A stretch of DNA of 60,487 nucleotides from Sandaracinaceae bacterium (GTDB taxonomy: Bacteria; Myxococcota_A; Polyangia; Polyangiales; Sandaracinaceae), in NCBI GenBank assembly GCA_019637095.1, contig JAHBWG010000059.1:1-60487 (forward strand). Reading direction: 5' to 3'. The stretch's first letter is position 1. Each line of letters starts with the position of its first letter. Positions 9,175 through 17,657 of the stretch are shown piece by piece. The notes beneath the pieces were generated by a model. That model ran no database searches. It saw only the letters and a program-made list of their open reading frames with translations, and was not told the origin of the DNA. The position numbers and the translations under genes are program-made.

Positions 9175-10215
9175 GTGCGCGCACTCTCGCTCACGCTCGC
9201 GCTCCTCGCGCTCGCGGCGCCCGCGCGCGCGGATTGCGAGGTGCGCGGCGTCGCCTCGCTCGAGCGCCTGCGCGTGCGCGTCGGCGGCGCGCGGCTGCGC
9301 ACGTTCGCCGTGAACGAGGTGCCGATCGCCGTGCGTCCCGGGCGCGGCACGCGCTACCGCGACGTGCGCGTGCTCGCGCCCGTCGCCTTCGAAGCGCGCA
9401 CGGACGCGCGCATCCCGTGGACCGTGCCGCGCTCGGGCACGCTCGCGGGCGGGATGTTGTGGCTCGAGCCCAACGTCGAGATCGAGGACGTCCGCGAGGG
9501 GATCGAGGACGAGGGGCTCCTCGTGCGCGTGCAGGTCGACGCGGGGGTGTGGATCGAGCGCGTGCGCGCGGCGTGCGACGCGATCGCGGTCGGGCTCGGG
9601 GAGGGCGGCGCCCAGGCGCCGGCGTGGGGTGCGACGGGTGGGCCGCGCTGGCAGCTCGCGAACACGTACGCGTGGGTCCGCAGCGAGCTCGACGACGAGG
9701 AGGCGCCGTCGGTGCGGCTCGAGGCGCCGCGCGGGCTGCCCTCGCCGCTGGTCGAGGTGGAGCGCCGCGGCGGCTGGGTGCGCGTGGTCGGGCGCTTCGA
9801 GAGCGGCGCGCTCCTGCGCGGCTGGGTGCGCTCGCACCACCTGCGCGCCGAGTCGGAGGCGCCGCCGCCCTCGCGCCCCTACCTGCGCGAGGTCCGCGCC
9901 GGCCCGGCCGGGCTCTGCCGGCGCGGGCGCCCCGACCGCGACGAGTACGTCGGGCCCGCCCACGTGGCGGTGGGCAGCGCGGTGCGCTTCGCGCCCGGCG
10001 CCGAGGTCTGGGGCACCGTCGCCGAGCCCGCCGTCCTCACGGTGTCGTGGCGCCACGGCGAGGCCTGGGCGCGGCTCGTCCACGTCCCGGGCCTGCGCGG
10101 CGACGGCCGCTGCCCCGAGGTGATCACCCAAGCGTGGGTCGAGCGATCGCAAGTGACGTTGTCGGGTGAGCGCGCCTCGATCGCGGTGCCGGGCTCCCTG
10201 CTCGGGATCGAGTAG
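9175..10215 (+). CDS. Secreted protein of unknown function, possible SH3-like repeats
   Basis: A 346-residue exported protein. The GTG start at 9175 gives a short signal peptide (LSLTLALLALAAPARA). The body is rich in short beta strands with recurring patterns such as GGWVRVVGRF and RGWVRSHHL, which resemble bacterial SH3 folds, but I cannot assign a family. Only a few Cys are present, two flanking the C-terminal half (GLCRRGRP and GRCPEV) that could form a disulfide. It stands alone with its own putative -10 box, 102 bp before the next gene. Confidence 0.65.
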   Translation: MRALSLTLALLALAAPARADCEVRGVASLERLRVRVGGARLRTFAVNEVPIAVRPGRGTRYRDVRVLAPVAFEARTDARIPWTVPRSGTLAGGMLWLEPNVEIEDVREGIEDEGLLVRVQVDAGVWIERVRAACDAIAVGLGEGGAQAPAWGATGGPRWQLANTYAWVRSELDDEEAPSVRLEAPRGLPSPLVEVERRGGWVRVVGRFESGALLRGWVRSHHLRAESEAPPPSRPYLREVRAGPAGLCRRGRPDRDEYVGPAHVAVGSAVRFAPGAEVWGTVAEPAVLTVSWRHGEAWARLVHVPGLRGDGRCPEVITQAWVERSQVTLSGERASIAVPGSLLGIE

Positions 10216-10272
10216 CCGAGCGACGCGGCCGGTCGCGGCGGGCCGCTTCGTGGCGCTTCGTGCCTCCGCCGG

Positions 10273-10278
10273 TACAAT
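10273..10278 (+). promoter_or_regulatory. Putative -10 element (TACAAT) with a short leader
   Basis: TACAAT lies 39 nt before the ATG at 10318. Unlike most promoters in this window, it leaves a leader with a GGGGAG ribosome-binding sequence just upstream of the start. Confidence 0.4.
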
Positions 10279-10317
10279 CGACGCGAGACGCGACGCGATG
10301 CGCCTCGGGGAGTGGTG

Positions 10318-11841
10318 ATGACGGTACGTATTGGCTTGGCGATGTTCTTGGGCCTCGGGCTCGTCGCGTGTGATGGCGGGGCCGTCGAGCACGACGCGGG
10401 ACCGACCGGCCTCGACGGCGGCATGCCGCCCGGCGAGTGCGCGAGCGCGAGCGACGGGACGCCGTGCGCCGGAGGGACGGGGACGTGCCGCGCGGGCGTG
10501 TGCGAGACCAGCGGTCCGGAGTGCGGCGACGGCGCGATCGACGACGGTGAGGAGTGCGACGACGGCAACCGCACGGCGTTCGACGGCTGCGAGCCGGACT
10601 GCACGTTCACGTGTCGAGCGGACGCCGAGTGCGACGACGGACTCGTGTGCAACGGCGCCGAGCGCTGTGGCGTGAGCGCTCACGTGTGTGAGCCCGGAAC
10701 ACCCGCCGAGCCAGGAACGGAGTGCACGACCGCGGACATCGCGGACGGCGTGTGCATCGCGACGGCGACGGGAGTTCGCTGCGCCAACGCGGGCTGTCAG
10801 AACGGGGTGCTCGAGGAAGGCGAGGAGTGCGACGACGGGAACGAGGCGTCTGGCGATGGCTGCGAGCCGGACTGCACGTTCACGTGCCGCGCCGACGCGG
10901 ACTGCGACGACGGCAGTTTCTGCACCGGCGCGGAGACGTGCGATCTCGCCACCCACCGGTGCGTCGCTGGCACCGAGCCGAGCTGCGACGATGACAACGC
11001 CTGCACCGAGAACCTGTGTGACGACGAGGCGGCGGCGTGCGCCAACCCGCTCATCGACAACGACGGGGACGGGCACGCTCCCGTCGAGCTCGGCGCGTGC
11101 GGCACCGACTGCAACGACCGCCGCGACGACGTGTACCCGGGCGCCGAGGAGCTCTGCGACGGCATCGACAACAACTGCAACGGCATGACGGACGAGAGCG
11201 CACCCACCTGGTACATCGACTGCGACGGCGACGGCTTCGCGGCGACCACCGACTCCTCGCGCATGGGCTGCGAGGAGCCGGCGAGCTCGGCGACGGGCTG
11301 CGGTGGGCGGTGGACGACGCGGCGCCCGATCAGCGCCGCGACGACCGACTGCGATGACGCCAACCGCAACGCGTTCCCGGGTCAGACCATGTTCTTCACG
11401 ACGGCCCACCGTCCGACGGCGACGGGCGACGACGCGCGCTTCGGCGACTACAACTGCGACGCGCTCGCCCAGCGCGATCGCAGCACCGCGGCGGAGCGCG
11501 ACGGGAGCTGTACGCTCACCACGAACTTCTTGCTCGGGACGCGGAGCTGCAGCGGGACTGGCTGGGCAGGCGCGGCAGCGCCGGCGTGCGGGGGGAGCGG
11601 CACCTTCTACACGTGCGGCGAAAAGCAGGAGTGCTTTCCGCGCTTCCTCGGCGACCGGATTTGTGCCGGGTACTCGCTCGTCTGCGAGGGTCGGTTCTTG
11701 CGGGCCGGCGACCCCTGTTATTGCCCGTCGGGAACGACCTGCACGGCAGATTGCACGCCGGGGAGCAGCGGCTGCCCGTGGCACTACTACCGCTGTCCCG
11801 CGGCGACGACGGAAGCGGGCGCGCGGATGGCCTGTCGCTGA
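10318..11841 (+). CDS. Cysteine-rich lipoprotein with DUF4215 and MopE-like metal-binding repeats
   Basis: A secreted 507-residue protein. The signal ends in the lipobox LGLVACDGG, followed by a short Asp/Gly linker. Two DUF4215-type repeats ([17 protein letters not shown] and [20 protein letters not shown]) each end in DCTFTCRADA. These are followed by a MopE-like module with YPGAEELCDGIDNNCNG, which in other proteins is described as a putative metal-binding motif, and a partial second one (TDCDDANRNAFPGQ). The C-terminal 150 residues are a distinct Cys-rich domain. The ATG at 10318 follows a good GGGGAG. It probably acts at the cell surface; the ligand is unknown. Confidence 0.85.
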   Translation: MTVRIGLAMFLGLGLVACDGGAVEHDAGPTGLDGGMPPGECASASDGTPCAGGTGTCRAGVCETSGPECGDGAIDDGEECDDGNRTAFDGCEPDCTFTCRADAECDDGLVCNGAERCGVSAHVCEPGTPAEPGTECTTADIADGVCIATATGVRCANAGCQNGVLEEGEECDDGNEASGDGCEPDCTFTCRADADCDDGSFCTGAETCDLATHRCVAGTEPSCDDDNACTENLCDDEAAACANPLIDNDGDGHAPVELGACGTDCNDRRDDVYPGAEELCDGIDNNCNGMTDESAPTWYIDCDGDGFAATTDSSRMGCEEPASSATGCGGRWTTRRPISAATTDCDDANRNAFPGQTMFFTTAHRPTATGDDARFGDYNCDALAQRDRSTAAERDGSCTLTTNFLLGTRSCSGTGWAGAAAPACGGSGTFYTCGEKQECFPRFLGDRICAGYSLVCEGRFLRAGDPCYCPSGTTCTADCTPGSSGCPWHYYRCPAATTEAGARMACR

Positions 11842-11878
11842 GCAGCGAAGGCACGTGAGTTGCTGGGTCTCGGGCAAG

Positions 11879-13573
11879 ATGCGCGTCGTGCCCAGGATCT
11901 CTCGGTTTCTCCTCCTCGGGGTGGCTGCTCTGGTGGCCACCGTGGCGTGCGCGGACGCCGATCTGCCCGAGGTCCCGCTCGAGGGCGAGCCGCTCCCGCT
12001 CTCGCCCGACGGCAAGCTCGACGGGGTGGAGCTCGCGGCGTACGCGCCGCTGCCCGCCGGGGCATCGCTCGACGCGCCGTTCGCCGCACTGTTCGCGCCC
12101 GACGATCCGGTGGCGACCCTCGAGCTCTCCGAGATCCAGGCGGTGCGCGAGGCGCGCGCCGCCGACCCGGCGTCCTACGAAGAGGGCGCCAACCCGTACC
12201 GGATCCGGTACGCCGTCTACAACCTGCGCAACCCGGACCTCGTCGAGGCGCTCGCCGACGCGCACGACGCGGGGGTCGACGTGCAGATCCTGATCGACGC
12301 CGAGCAGCTCGATCCAGCGCGCGACTGGAACGTGGCCGACGAGCGGCTCGTCGAGCGGGGCTTCGAGCTCGTCGCCGACCACCGCACGCTCGACGAGCGG
12401 ACGCGCCGCACCGCCGATCTGATCGGGATCGTCCACTCCGGGCTCATGCACTTCAAGCTGCGGCTCTTCGAGACGCCGGAGCGCACCTCGCTGCTCACGG
12501 GGAGCATGAACCCGGGCGACAACGCGCTCCTCAACGAGGAGAGCCTGCACCTGGTGCGCGACCCGCGGCTCATCGCGCGCTACGCGGCGGCCTACGAGGC
12601 GATCCTGCGAGGGCAGCGCATCGCCAACGAGTGGGACGAGGCGGCGGCGGTGAACGTGCTCTTCGAGCCGTCGGCGCGCGGGCCGCGCGCGGGCGGCCGG
12701 CTGCTGCAGTGGATCGCCGAGGAGCGCGAGCTGATCGTGTTGATGGTGTTCTCGCTGCGCGACATCACCGGCGAGGGGAGCTCGCGCTCGCTCGTCGAGG
12801 CGCTCGGGGAGCGCGCGCGCGCCGGCGTGCCGGTGATCGTGATCACCGATCGCAAGCAGTCCGACGGCGTCGACGCGCACGGGCAGCCGCTCTACGCGGA
12901 CGATCCGACCGAGGATCGCCTGCGCGCGGCGGGCGTGAGCGTCTTCGAGGCGACGAACCGGCGCACCGACTTCACCGCGATGCACCACAAGACGGGGATC
13001 TTCGGGCTGACGCGGATCCGCGTGGTGACCGACGCGGCGAACTGGACGTTCTCGGGGCTCGGCTCGGCGCGCGCGGTCGCGCGCAACTACGAGAGCCAGC
13101 TCTTCATCGACTCGGCGCGCCTCGACGGAGGGCGCACCGGGCGGCGCTACCTCGCGCAGTGGGTGCGGGTGCTCGAGCGCTACGCGGCACAGAGCGCGCG
13201 AGACGGAGAGCCCGCCTTCGAGGAGGTCTTCGCGCGGCTCTCGGCGCTGCCGGCGTGGCCGTCCCAGGACGTGCGCTTCACCGCGCGGGCCGAGACGCGC
13301 TTCGGCGAGACGGTGCTCGTGCGCGGGAGCGACGCGGCGCTCGGCGGGTGGATGGCGCCGGGGCACGCGCTCGCGACCGACGCGGACCGCTACCCGCGGT
13401 GGGAGAGCGCGGCGAGCGTGGCGCTGCCGCTCGGGGTGAGCGCGGAGTGGAAGCTCACCGCGAGCGACGGCGGCGCGCTGCGCTGGGAGCGCGGCCCGAA
13501 CCGGCGCTCGTTCGTGCAGCCGGCGGCGCTCTCGGGCGCCGAGGCGCTCTCGCTCCACGCGGACTGGCGTTGA
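11879..13573 (+). CDS. Secreted PLD-like lipoprotein with C-terminal CBM20-like starch-binding domain
   Basis: A 564-residue exported protein. The lipobox is in LVATVACADA. Two phospholipase-D-like halves follow: HFKLRLFE...LLTGSMN (about residues 200-220) and HHKTGIFG...VVTDAANWT (about 365-390). The usual HxK(x4)D is degenerate: Asp is Glu in the first and Gly in the second, and the second GSxN is DAAN. Activity may therefore be altered. The last ~100 residues (RFTARAETRFGETVLVRGS, ALGGW, AEWKL, WERGPNR) match a CBM20 starch-binding module. It lies directly upstream of another phosphoesterase-fold lipoprotein and is probably cotranscribed with it. Confidence 0.8.
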   Translation: MRVVPRISRFLLLGVAALVATVACADADLPEVPLEGEPLPLSPDGKLDGVELAAYAPLPAGASLDAPFAALFAPDDPVATLELSEIQAVREARAADPASYEEGANPYRIRYAVYNLRNPDLVEALADAHDAGVDVQILIDAEQLDPARDWNVADERLVERGFELVADHRTLDERTRRTADLIGIVHSGLMHFKLRLFETPERTSLLTGSMNPGDNALLNEESLHLVRDPRLIARYAAAYEAILRGQRIANEWDEAAAVNVLFEPSARGPRAGGRLLQWIAEERELIVLMVFSLRDITGEGSSRSLVEALGERARAGVPVIVITDRKQSDGVDAHGQPLYADDPTEDRLRAAGVSVFEATNRRTDFTAMHHKTGIFGLTRIRVVTDAANWTFSGLGSARAVARNYESQLFIDSARLDGGRTGRRYLAQWVRVLERYAAQSARDGEPAFEEVFARLSALPAWPSQDVRFTARAETRFGETVLVRGSDAALGGWMAPGHALATDADRYPRWESAASVALPLGVSAEWKLTASDGGALRWERGPNRRSFVQPAALSGAEALSLHADWR

Positions 13574-13605
13574 AGCGCGCCGCCTCGCGCGGCGACGCCG
13601 CGGGG

Positions 13606-14823
13606 ATGGCGTCGTCGGGCGCTCGTCGTGTGATCGCGCTCGGCGCGCTGTGGCTCGCGTGCGCGCTCGGGGCGTGCGACGCCCCGCCGACCGAGGACGC
13701 TGGCGCGCGCGACGGGGGGCTCGCGGCGGACGCGGGCGCGGCGATGGATGCCGGTGGGGCGCTCGACGCCGACGTGATCGACGACGACGCGGGCGAGGGC
13801 GACGCCGGCCCGGACGCGGCCGCGCCGCGCGCGATCGCGACCGTGCTCACGCTGAACCTGCACTGCCTCGAGCTCGACGGCACCGCGTATGCGACGCACC
13901 AGGCGCGCCTCGCGGCGGTCGCGGCGCTCGTGGCGCGCGAGGCCGTCGACGTGCTCCTGCTCCAAGAGGTGTGCGACGACGGCGCCTTCGACGCGGCCGA
14001 GGCGTTGGGCCGCGCGCTCGAGGAGGCCGGCGCGGGTACGTTCGCGCGGCACGTGAGCTTCGCGCACGTCGCGTGGGAGGGGACCTCGCGCGAGGCGCGC
14101 GAGAGCGTGGCCGTCTTCTCGCGCGAGCTCTCGGCTCCGGCGACCCTCGCGCATCGGACGCAAGACGGCTTGCGTCGCGTCATGGTCTCTGCGAGCGCCG
14201 GCACCCCGCTCGGCGTCCTGCGCGTCGCGAGCGTCCACTTCGATCACCGCAGCGCGGCGGCGCGGCTCGCGCAGGCGCGCGAGGCGGCGGCGATCACGCT
14301 CGCGGAGGCGGATCCGCACCTCGCGGCGGTGGTCGGTGGGGACGTCAACGCGCCGCGCGGGAGCGACGCGCACGCGGCGTTCGGGCAGCTCGGCTACCTC
14401 GACGCGAGCGACGCCGCGGGCGGTGGGCGCATCGATCACGTCTTCTCGCACCGCGCCGCGCCCCTGCGCGCGCTCGAGGCGCGCCGCGTCCTCGACGATC
14501 CGGCCACGCGCGTCAGCGATCACCCGGGCGTGCTCGTGCGCTTCGTCGCCGCCGCGCCGGACGACGTCCTCGTCACGCGCGTGCTCGCGCGCCACGACCC
14601 GGGGCCGGGCCGCGCGCTCTACGTCCGCGGCAGCGCGCCGCCGCTCTCGTGGACGCGCGGCTGGCCGATGCGCGCGCGCGCGGCGGGCGAGTGGTCGTTC
14701 ATCGCGACCGAGCTCGCGGGCGCCGTCGAGCTCAAGGTGCTCGTCGACGACGTCGACTGGCAGCTCGGCGAGAACGCCCGCGTCGAGGCGGGCGGCGCGC
14801 TCGAGCTCACCCCCACCTTCTGA
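13606..14823 (+). CDS. Secreted endonuclease/exonuclease/phosphatase-family lipoprotein with C-terminal carbohydrate-binding-like domain
   Basis: A 405-residue lipoprotein: MASSGARR, a hydrophobic stretch ending LACALGAC, then a long Asp/Ala/Gly linker. The EEP fold has all its landmarks: LNLHCLE, LLLQEVCDDG (metal-binding Glu), SVHFDHRS, GGDVNAPRGSDAH (Asp/Asn), IDHVFSH and SDHPG (Asp-His). It should be an active metal-dependent phosphodiesterase on nucleic acid, lipid or sugar phosphate. The C-terminal ~85 residues (ALYVRGSAPPLSW, ELKVLVDDVDWQLGEN) look like a small starch-binding-type beta domain. A TTG at 13570 overlapping the previous stop is an alternative start, but it would place 12 extra residues before the signal peptide. 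Confidence 0.8.
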   Translation: MASSGARRVIALGALWLACALGACDAPPTEDAGARDGGLAADAGAAMDAGGALDADVIDDDAGEGDAGPDAAAPRAIATVLTLNLHCLELDGTAYATHQARLAAVAALVAREAVDVLLLQEVCDDGAFDAAEALGRALEEAGAGTFARHVSFAHVAWEGTSREARESVAVFSRELSAPATLAHRTQDGLRRVMVSASAGTPLGVLRVASVHFDHRSAAARLAQAREAAAITLAEADPHLAAVVGGDVNAPRGSDAHAAFGQLGYLDASDAAGGGRIDHVFSHRAAPLRALEARRVLDDPATRVSDHPGVLVRFVAAAPDDVLVTRVLARHDPGPGRALYVRGSAPPLSWTRGWPMRARAAGEWSFIATELAGAVELKVLVDDVDWQLGENARVEAGGALELTPTF

Positions 14824-15358
14824 GCCACCCGAGGGCGAGGAGGGCGCCGAGCGCGAGCGGGCTGGCGGCGCGCGGGCTCGCCGCGCAGCCGGCGCAGCCG
14901 CCGCGGGCGGGCTGCTCCGACGTCGGCGCGGACGCTCCCTCGGTGGACGACGACGAGGACGCGGGTGGGGAAGGCGCGATGCAGCGCGAGGCCTCGATGC
15001 AGCGCGGCGCGTCGCCGTCGTCGTCGGGGGGCGCTCGCCCGCACCGCCCCGCCGGGTCGCACGCGTCGAGCACGTCCGTGCTCATCCCGCGCCCTGCGTA
15101 GACCGTCCCGACGCAGAAGCGCGTCGGCTCGCACCGCGCGGCCTCGCCGTAGCGCGCGGCGCAGTCGGCCGCGCTCGCGCACTCGAGGTTGGGCGCGCAC
15201 GCCGAGGCGCACCCGGAGTGGCTCAGCGCCACGGGCGAGGTCCCCGGGGGGCAGTCGCTCGGCGGGCACACCTCGCGCGGGCGGTCGTCGATGACGTCGG
15301 CGGACGCGGGAGCAGCGGTCAGGCCGAGCGCGATCAGGGCCCAGGCGGCGCGCTTCAC
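14807..15358 (-). CDS. Cys-rich secreted protein with MYXO-CTERM-like C-terminus
   Basis: A 183-residue exported protein. The GTG at 15358 overlaps the upstream VOC stop by 4 nt (GTGA). The signal peptide is ALIALGLTAAPASA. The mature part has about a dozen Cys in short loops, then a Ser/Pro linker. The C-terminus GCAGCA, a hydrophobic segment (LALGALLALGW) and terminal LRRWG match the layout of MYXO-CTERM sorting tails, which direct anchoring to the myxobacterial surface. The 3' end overlaps the convergent phosphoesterase gene by 17 nt. Ligand and role are unknown. Confidence 0.75.
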   Translation of the reverse strand: MKRAAWALIALGLTAAPASADVIDDRPREVCPPSDCPPGTSPVALSHSGCASACAPNLECASAADCAARYGEAARCEPTRFCVGTVYAGRGMSTDVLDACDPAGRCGRAPPDDDGDAPRCIEASRCIAPSPPASSSSSTEGASAPTSEQPARGGCAGCAASPRAASPLALGALLALGWLRRWG

Positions 15359-15723
15359 GACGGCGACCACACGCCGAGCCGGGTGCCGAACGGATCTTCG
15401 AGCTCGAAGCGCCGCCCGCCGGGGAACTCGAAGATGTCGGCCACGATCGCCGCGCCGGCCGCGCGCGCCGCGTCGCGGCTCGCCTCGAGATCGCGCGAGA
15501 ACAAGATCACCAGCGGTCCGCCGGGCGCCACCGCGTCGACGAGCCGGAGGCCGCCCGCCTCGCGTGCGCCGCGCGCACCGTCGACGTAGCCCGCGTAGCC
15601 GGGGCCGTAGTCGTTGAACGACCAGCCGAACGCCGCGCCGTAGAACCGCTTGGCGGCCTCCATGTCCGTGACCGACAGCTCGACGTAGTCGATGCCGTGG
15701 TGCTGCCCGCTCGTGTCCGCCAT
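15355..15723 (-). CDS. VOC-family (glyoxalase/bleomycin-resistance fold) protein
   Basis: A 122-residue single-domain vicinal-oxygen-chelate protein. It has the betaalphabeta-beta-beta pattern with HHGIDYVELSVTDMEAAKRF at the N-terminus and the typical PFGTRLGVW near the end. The substrate cannot be deduced. The ATG at 15723 is preceded by a strong AGGAGGGGAAG ribosome-binding sequence, unlike most genes here; a longer start lacks one. The stop overlaps the GTG of the MYXO-CTERM-like gene, so the two are translationally coupled although their functions look unrelated. Confidence 0.85.
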   Translation of the reverse strand: MADTSGQHHGIDYVELSVTDMEAAKRFYGAAFGWSFNDYGPGYAGYVDGARGAREAGGLRLVDAVAPGGPLVILFSRDLEASRDAARAAGAAIVADIFEFPGGRRFELEDPFGTRLGVWSPS

Positions 15724-15833
15724 CGCTTCCCCTCCTCGCGCGCTCTCGCTCGTCGAGATTGCGCTGCGCGTCGCGCGCACCGCAAGAGGGCGCTGGTGTC
15801 TCTCGGCGCTTCTTGATATCAGCGAGACAGACC

Positions 15834-17591
15834 ATGGGGGCCGACGACACGCGGGCGTCGCGTCCGATCTGGCCGTGGCTGCTCGCCACCGCGGCCGTCT
15901 ATCTCGGCGGGTCGTTCCTGCCGGTCCCCGGCGTGGACCACGAAGCGCTCGCGAGCCTGAGCGCCGGCGGCGGCCTGCTCGCGCTCTTCGATCAGCCGGC
16001 GGTGGTGGTCCCGCTCGTCGGCTTCTCGGCGAGCACGCTCGTCCTCTTGCACGTCCTGCTCGTCGCGGGCGGCCTCACCGAGCGCGCCGCACCACGCCGC
16101 GTCGCGTTCCTCGTCTACCTCGTGATCAGCCTCGGGCACGCGTTCGTGATCGCGCTGTGGCTCGAGTCGTTCGGCGTCGACACGGGGCTCGAGGTCGTGC
16201 CCCGGCCAGGGTGGGCGTTCCGGCTCGCGGTGATCGCCGGGCTCGGCGGGGGGGCGGCGCTCCTCTGGTGGGCGTTCGGCCGGATCGATCGCACCGGGCG
16301 CGCGCACGGCGCGTTCTGGCTCGCGATCTTGCTCACGCTCGGCCGCGCGCTCGACGAGGCCGGCCGCGCCGGCGCGCGCGCTGCCTCGGGCGACATCGTC
16401 CCCGCGCTCGCGCTCGTCGAGCTCGCGCTGCCCCTCGCCCTCTTGGTCGTGGCGCTCGCGCTCGCGGTGCGGCCGGTGCGGTGGCCCGCCAAGGTGTTCG
16501 GGGTCTTCGCGCTGCGCTCCGGCTGGGACGCGGTCGCGCTGCCCGCCGTCGCGCTCGTCCCCGTCGCCACCTACGCGCTCGGCGCGCTCGTCCCCGGGAA
16601 CGCGTCGCTCGGCTCGGCGACGGTCCGCGTGATCGCCGCGGTGGTCCCGCTCGGGGTGGCGATCGCCGTGGTCGTCGCGCTGCGGGGGGCGCCGCGCGCC
16701 GACGCCGCGCGCCCGCTCGGCCCCGCGCTCGTCGCGGGCGCCGGCCTCGTCGCGTCCGCCCTCGCGCTCGTCGTCTCGTTCGCCGGCGCGGGCGGGATCG
16801 AGGCGGCGCTCACCCCGGGCCCGCTCGAGGGGACGCACGCCTACCGCCTGGTCCTCGAGGCGGAGGATCGCTTCGCCGAGGGCGACGCCGCCGCGATGGT
16901 GCGCCGCCTCGAGGCGCTCGGCGCGCGCGCCCGCATCGAGGCGGCGAGCGCGACGCGCGTCACCCTCGCGCTCGAGGACGCGGCCGAGCTCGAGCACGTC
17001 ATCGAGGCGCTCACGCCGCACCGGCTCGAGCTCCGCTTCGCCCGCGAGCACGATCCGGCGCTCTTCGAGGGCCTCACGCCGATGCTCGCGCACGACGGGC
17101 GGCGCCAAGGAGCCTTCGGTTGGAGCGGCGACTGCGAGCGCGTCGCCGAGCACCTCGAGTCGCCTCCCTCCGACTGCGACGCGGTCGTGCAGCCGGGCCG
17201 CCCCGAAGGCGACGCGTACGAGCGCGAGTGTCGCGTCCACTGCGCCGAGGACGAGCTCGTGCTCGGCGGCGACGGCATCTCGGAGGCGCGCGTCGCGATC
17301 GACCCGACGTACCACGCGCCGACGGTCGCGCTCGAGCTGACGGCCGAAGCCGCCGCCCGCTTCGGCGACGCGACCGCCGCCAACGTCGGCCGCGCGCTCT
17401 TGATCCTCGTCGACGACGAGGTGGTGAGCGCGCCCATCGTGCGGTCCCGCATCGACGGCGGCCGGGTCGTCATCACGCTCGGCGCGAGCGCGCCCCACGC
17501 GGTGCTCCTGCGCGATGCATCCGCGCTCGCGGAGGCGCTGCGCCCGAACGGCCGCATCCGCTCGCGCTTCGTCGTCGCCGACGCGCATTGA
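15834..17591 (+). CDS. Degenerate SecY-like membrane domain fused to a SecD P1-head domain
   Basis: A 585-residue integral membrane protein. The first ~250 residues follow the order of SecY landmarks: YLGGSFLPVPGVDHEAL (SecY TM1, where YRxGxxIPxPGxD is usual), RRVAFLVYL (TM3 start), VVPRPGWAFRL and GRIDRTGRAHGAFW (SecY NPGxxF and EQITERGIGNGIS), and VRPVRWPAKVFG (SecY RRIPVQYAKR). About ten membrane helices are predicted. After a further helix (about 300-320) comes a periplasmic-type region ending in a SecD P1-head pattern: VALELTAEAAARFGDAT, LLILVDDEVVSAP, DGGRVVITLG (about 495-555). The SecY catalytic and plug residues are poorly kept, so it may be a regulatory or specialised translocon paralog. 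It is divergent from the VOC gene. Confidence 0.75.
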   Translation: MGADDTRASRPIWPWLLATAAVYLGGSFLPVPGVDHEALASLSAGGGLLALFDQPAVVVPLVGFSASTLVLLHVLLVAGGLTERAAPRRVAFLVYLVISLGHAFVIALWLESFGVDTGLEVVPRPGWAFRLAVIAGLGGGAALLWWAFGRIDRTGRAHGAFWLAILLTLGRALDEAGRAGARAASGDIVPALALVELALPLALLVVALALAVRPVRWPAKVFGVFALRSGWDAVALPAVALVPVATYALGALVPGNASLGSATVRVIAAVVPLGVAIAVVVALRGAPRADAARPLGPALVAGAGLVASALALVVSFAGAGGIEAALTPGPLEGTHAYRLVLEAEDRFAEGDAAAMVRRLEALGARARIEAASATRVTLALEDAAELEHVIEALTPHRLELRFAREHDPALFEGLTPMLAHDGRRQGAFGWSGDCERVAEHLESPPSDCDAVVQPGRPEGDAYERECRVHCAEDELVLGGDGISEARVAIDPTYHAPTVALELTAEAAARFGDATAANVGRALLILVDDEVVSAPIVRSRIDGGRVVITLGASAPHAVLLRDASALAEALRPNGRIRSRFVVADAH

Positions 17592-17645
17592 GCTCGGTTG
17601 GCTCGGTCGAGCTTCGCGGCGTTGCCGCGCGCGCCGGCGGCCGGG

Positions 17646-17651
17646 TACGCT
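17646..17651 (+). promoter_or_regulatory. Putative -10 element (TACGCT), leaderless context
   Basis: TACGCT ends 6 nt before the ATG at 17658. Confidence 0.45.
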
Positions 17652-17657
17652 CGGGCG

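Noticed and set aside
14824-15110. Plus-strand frame continuing after the EEP phosphoesterase
   Set aside because: It overlaps the MYXO-CTERM-like gene, whose signal peptide, Cys pattern and C-terminal tail are clear.
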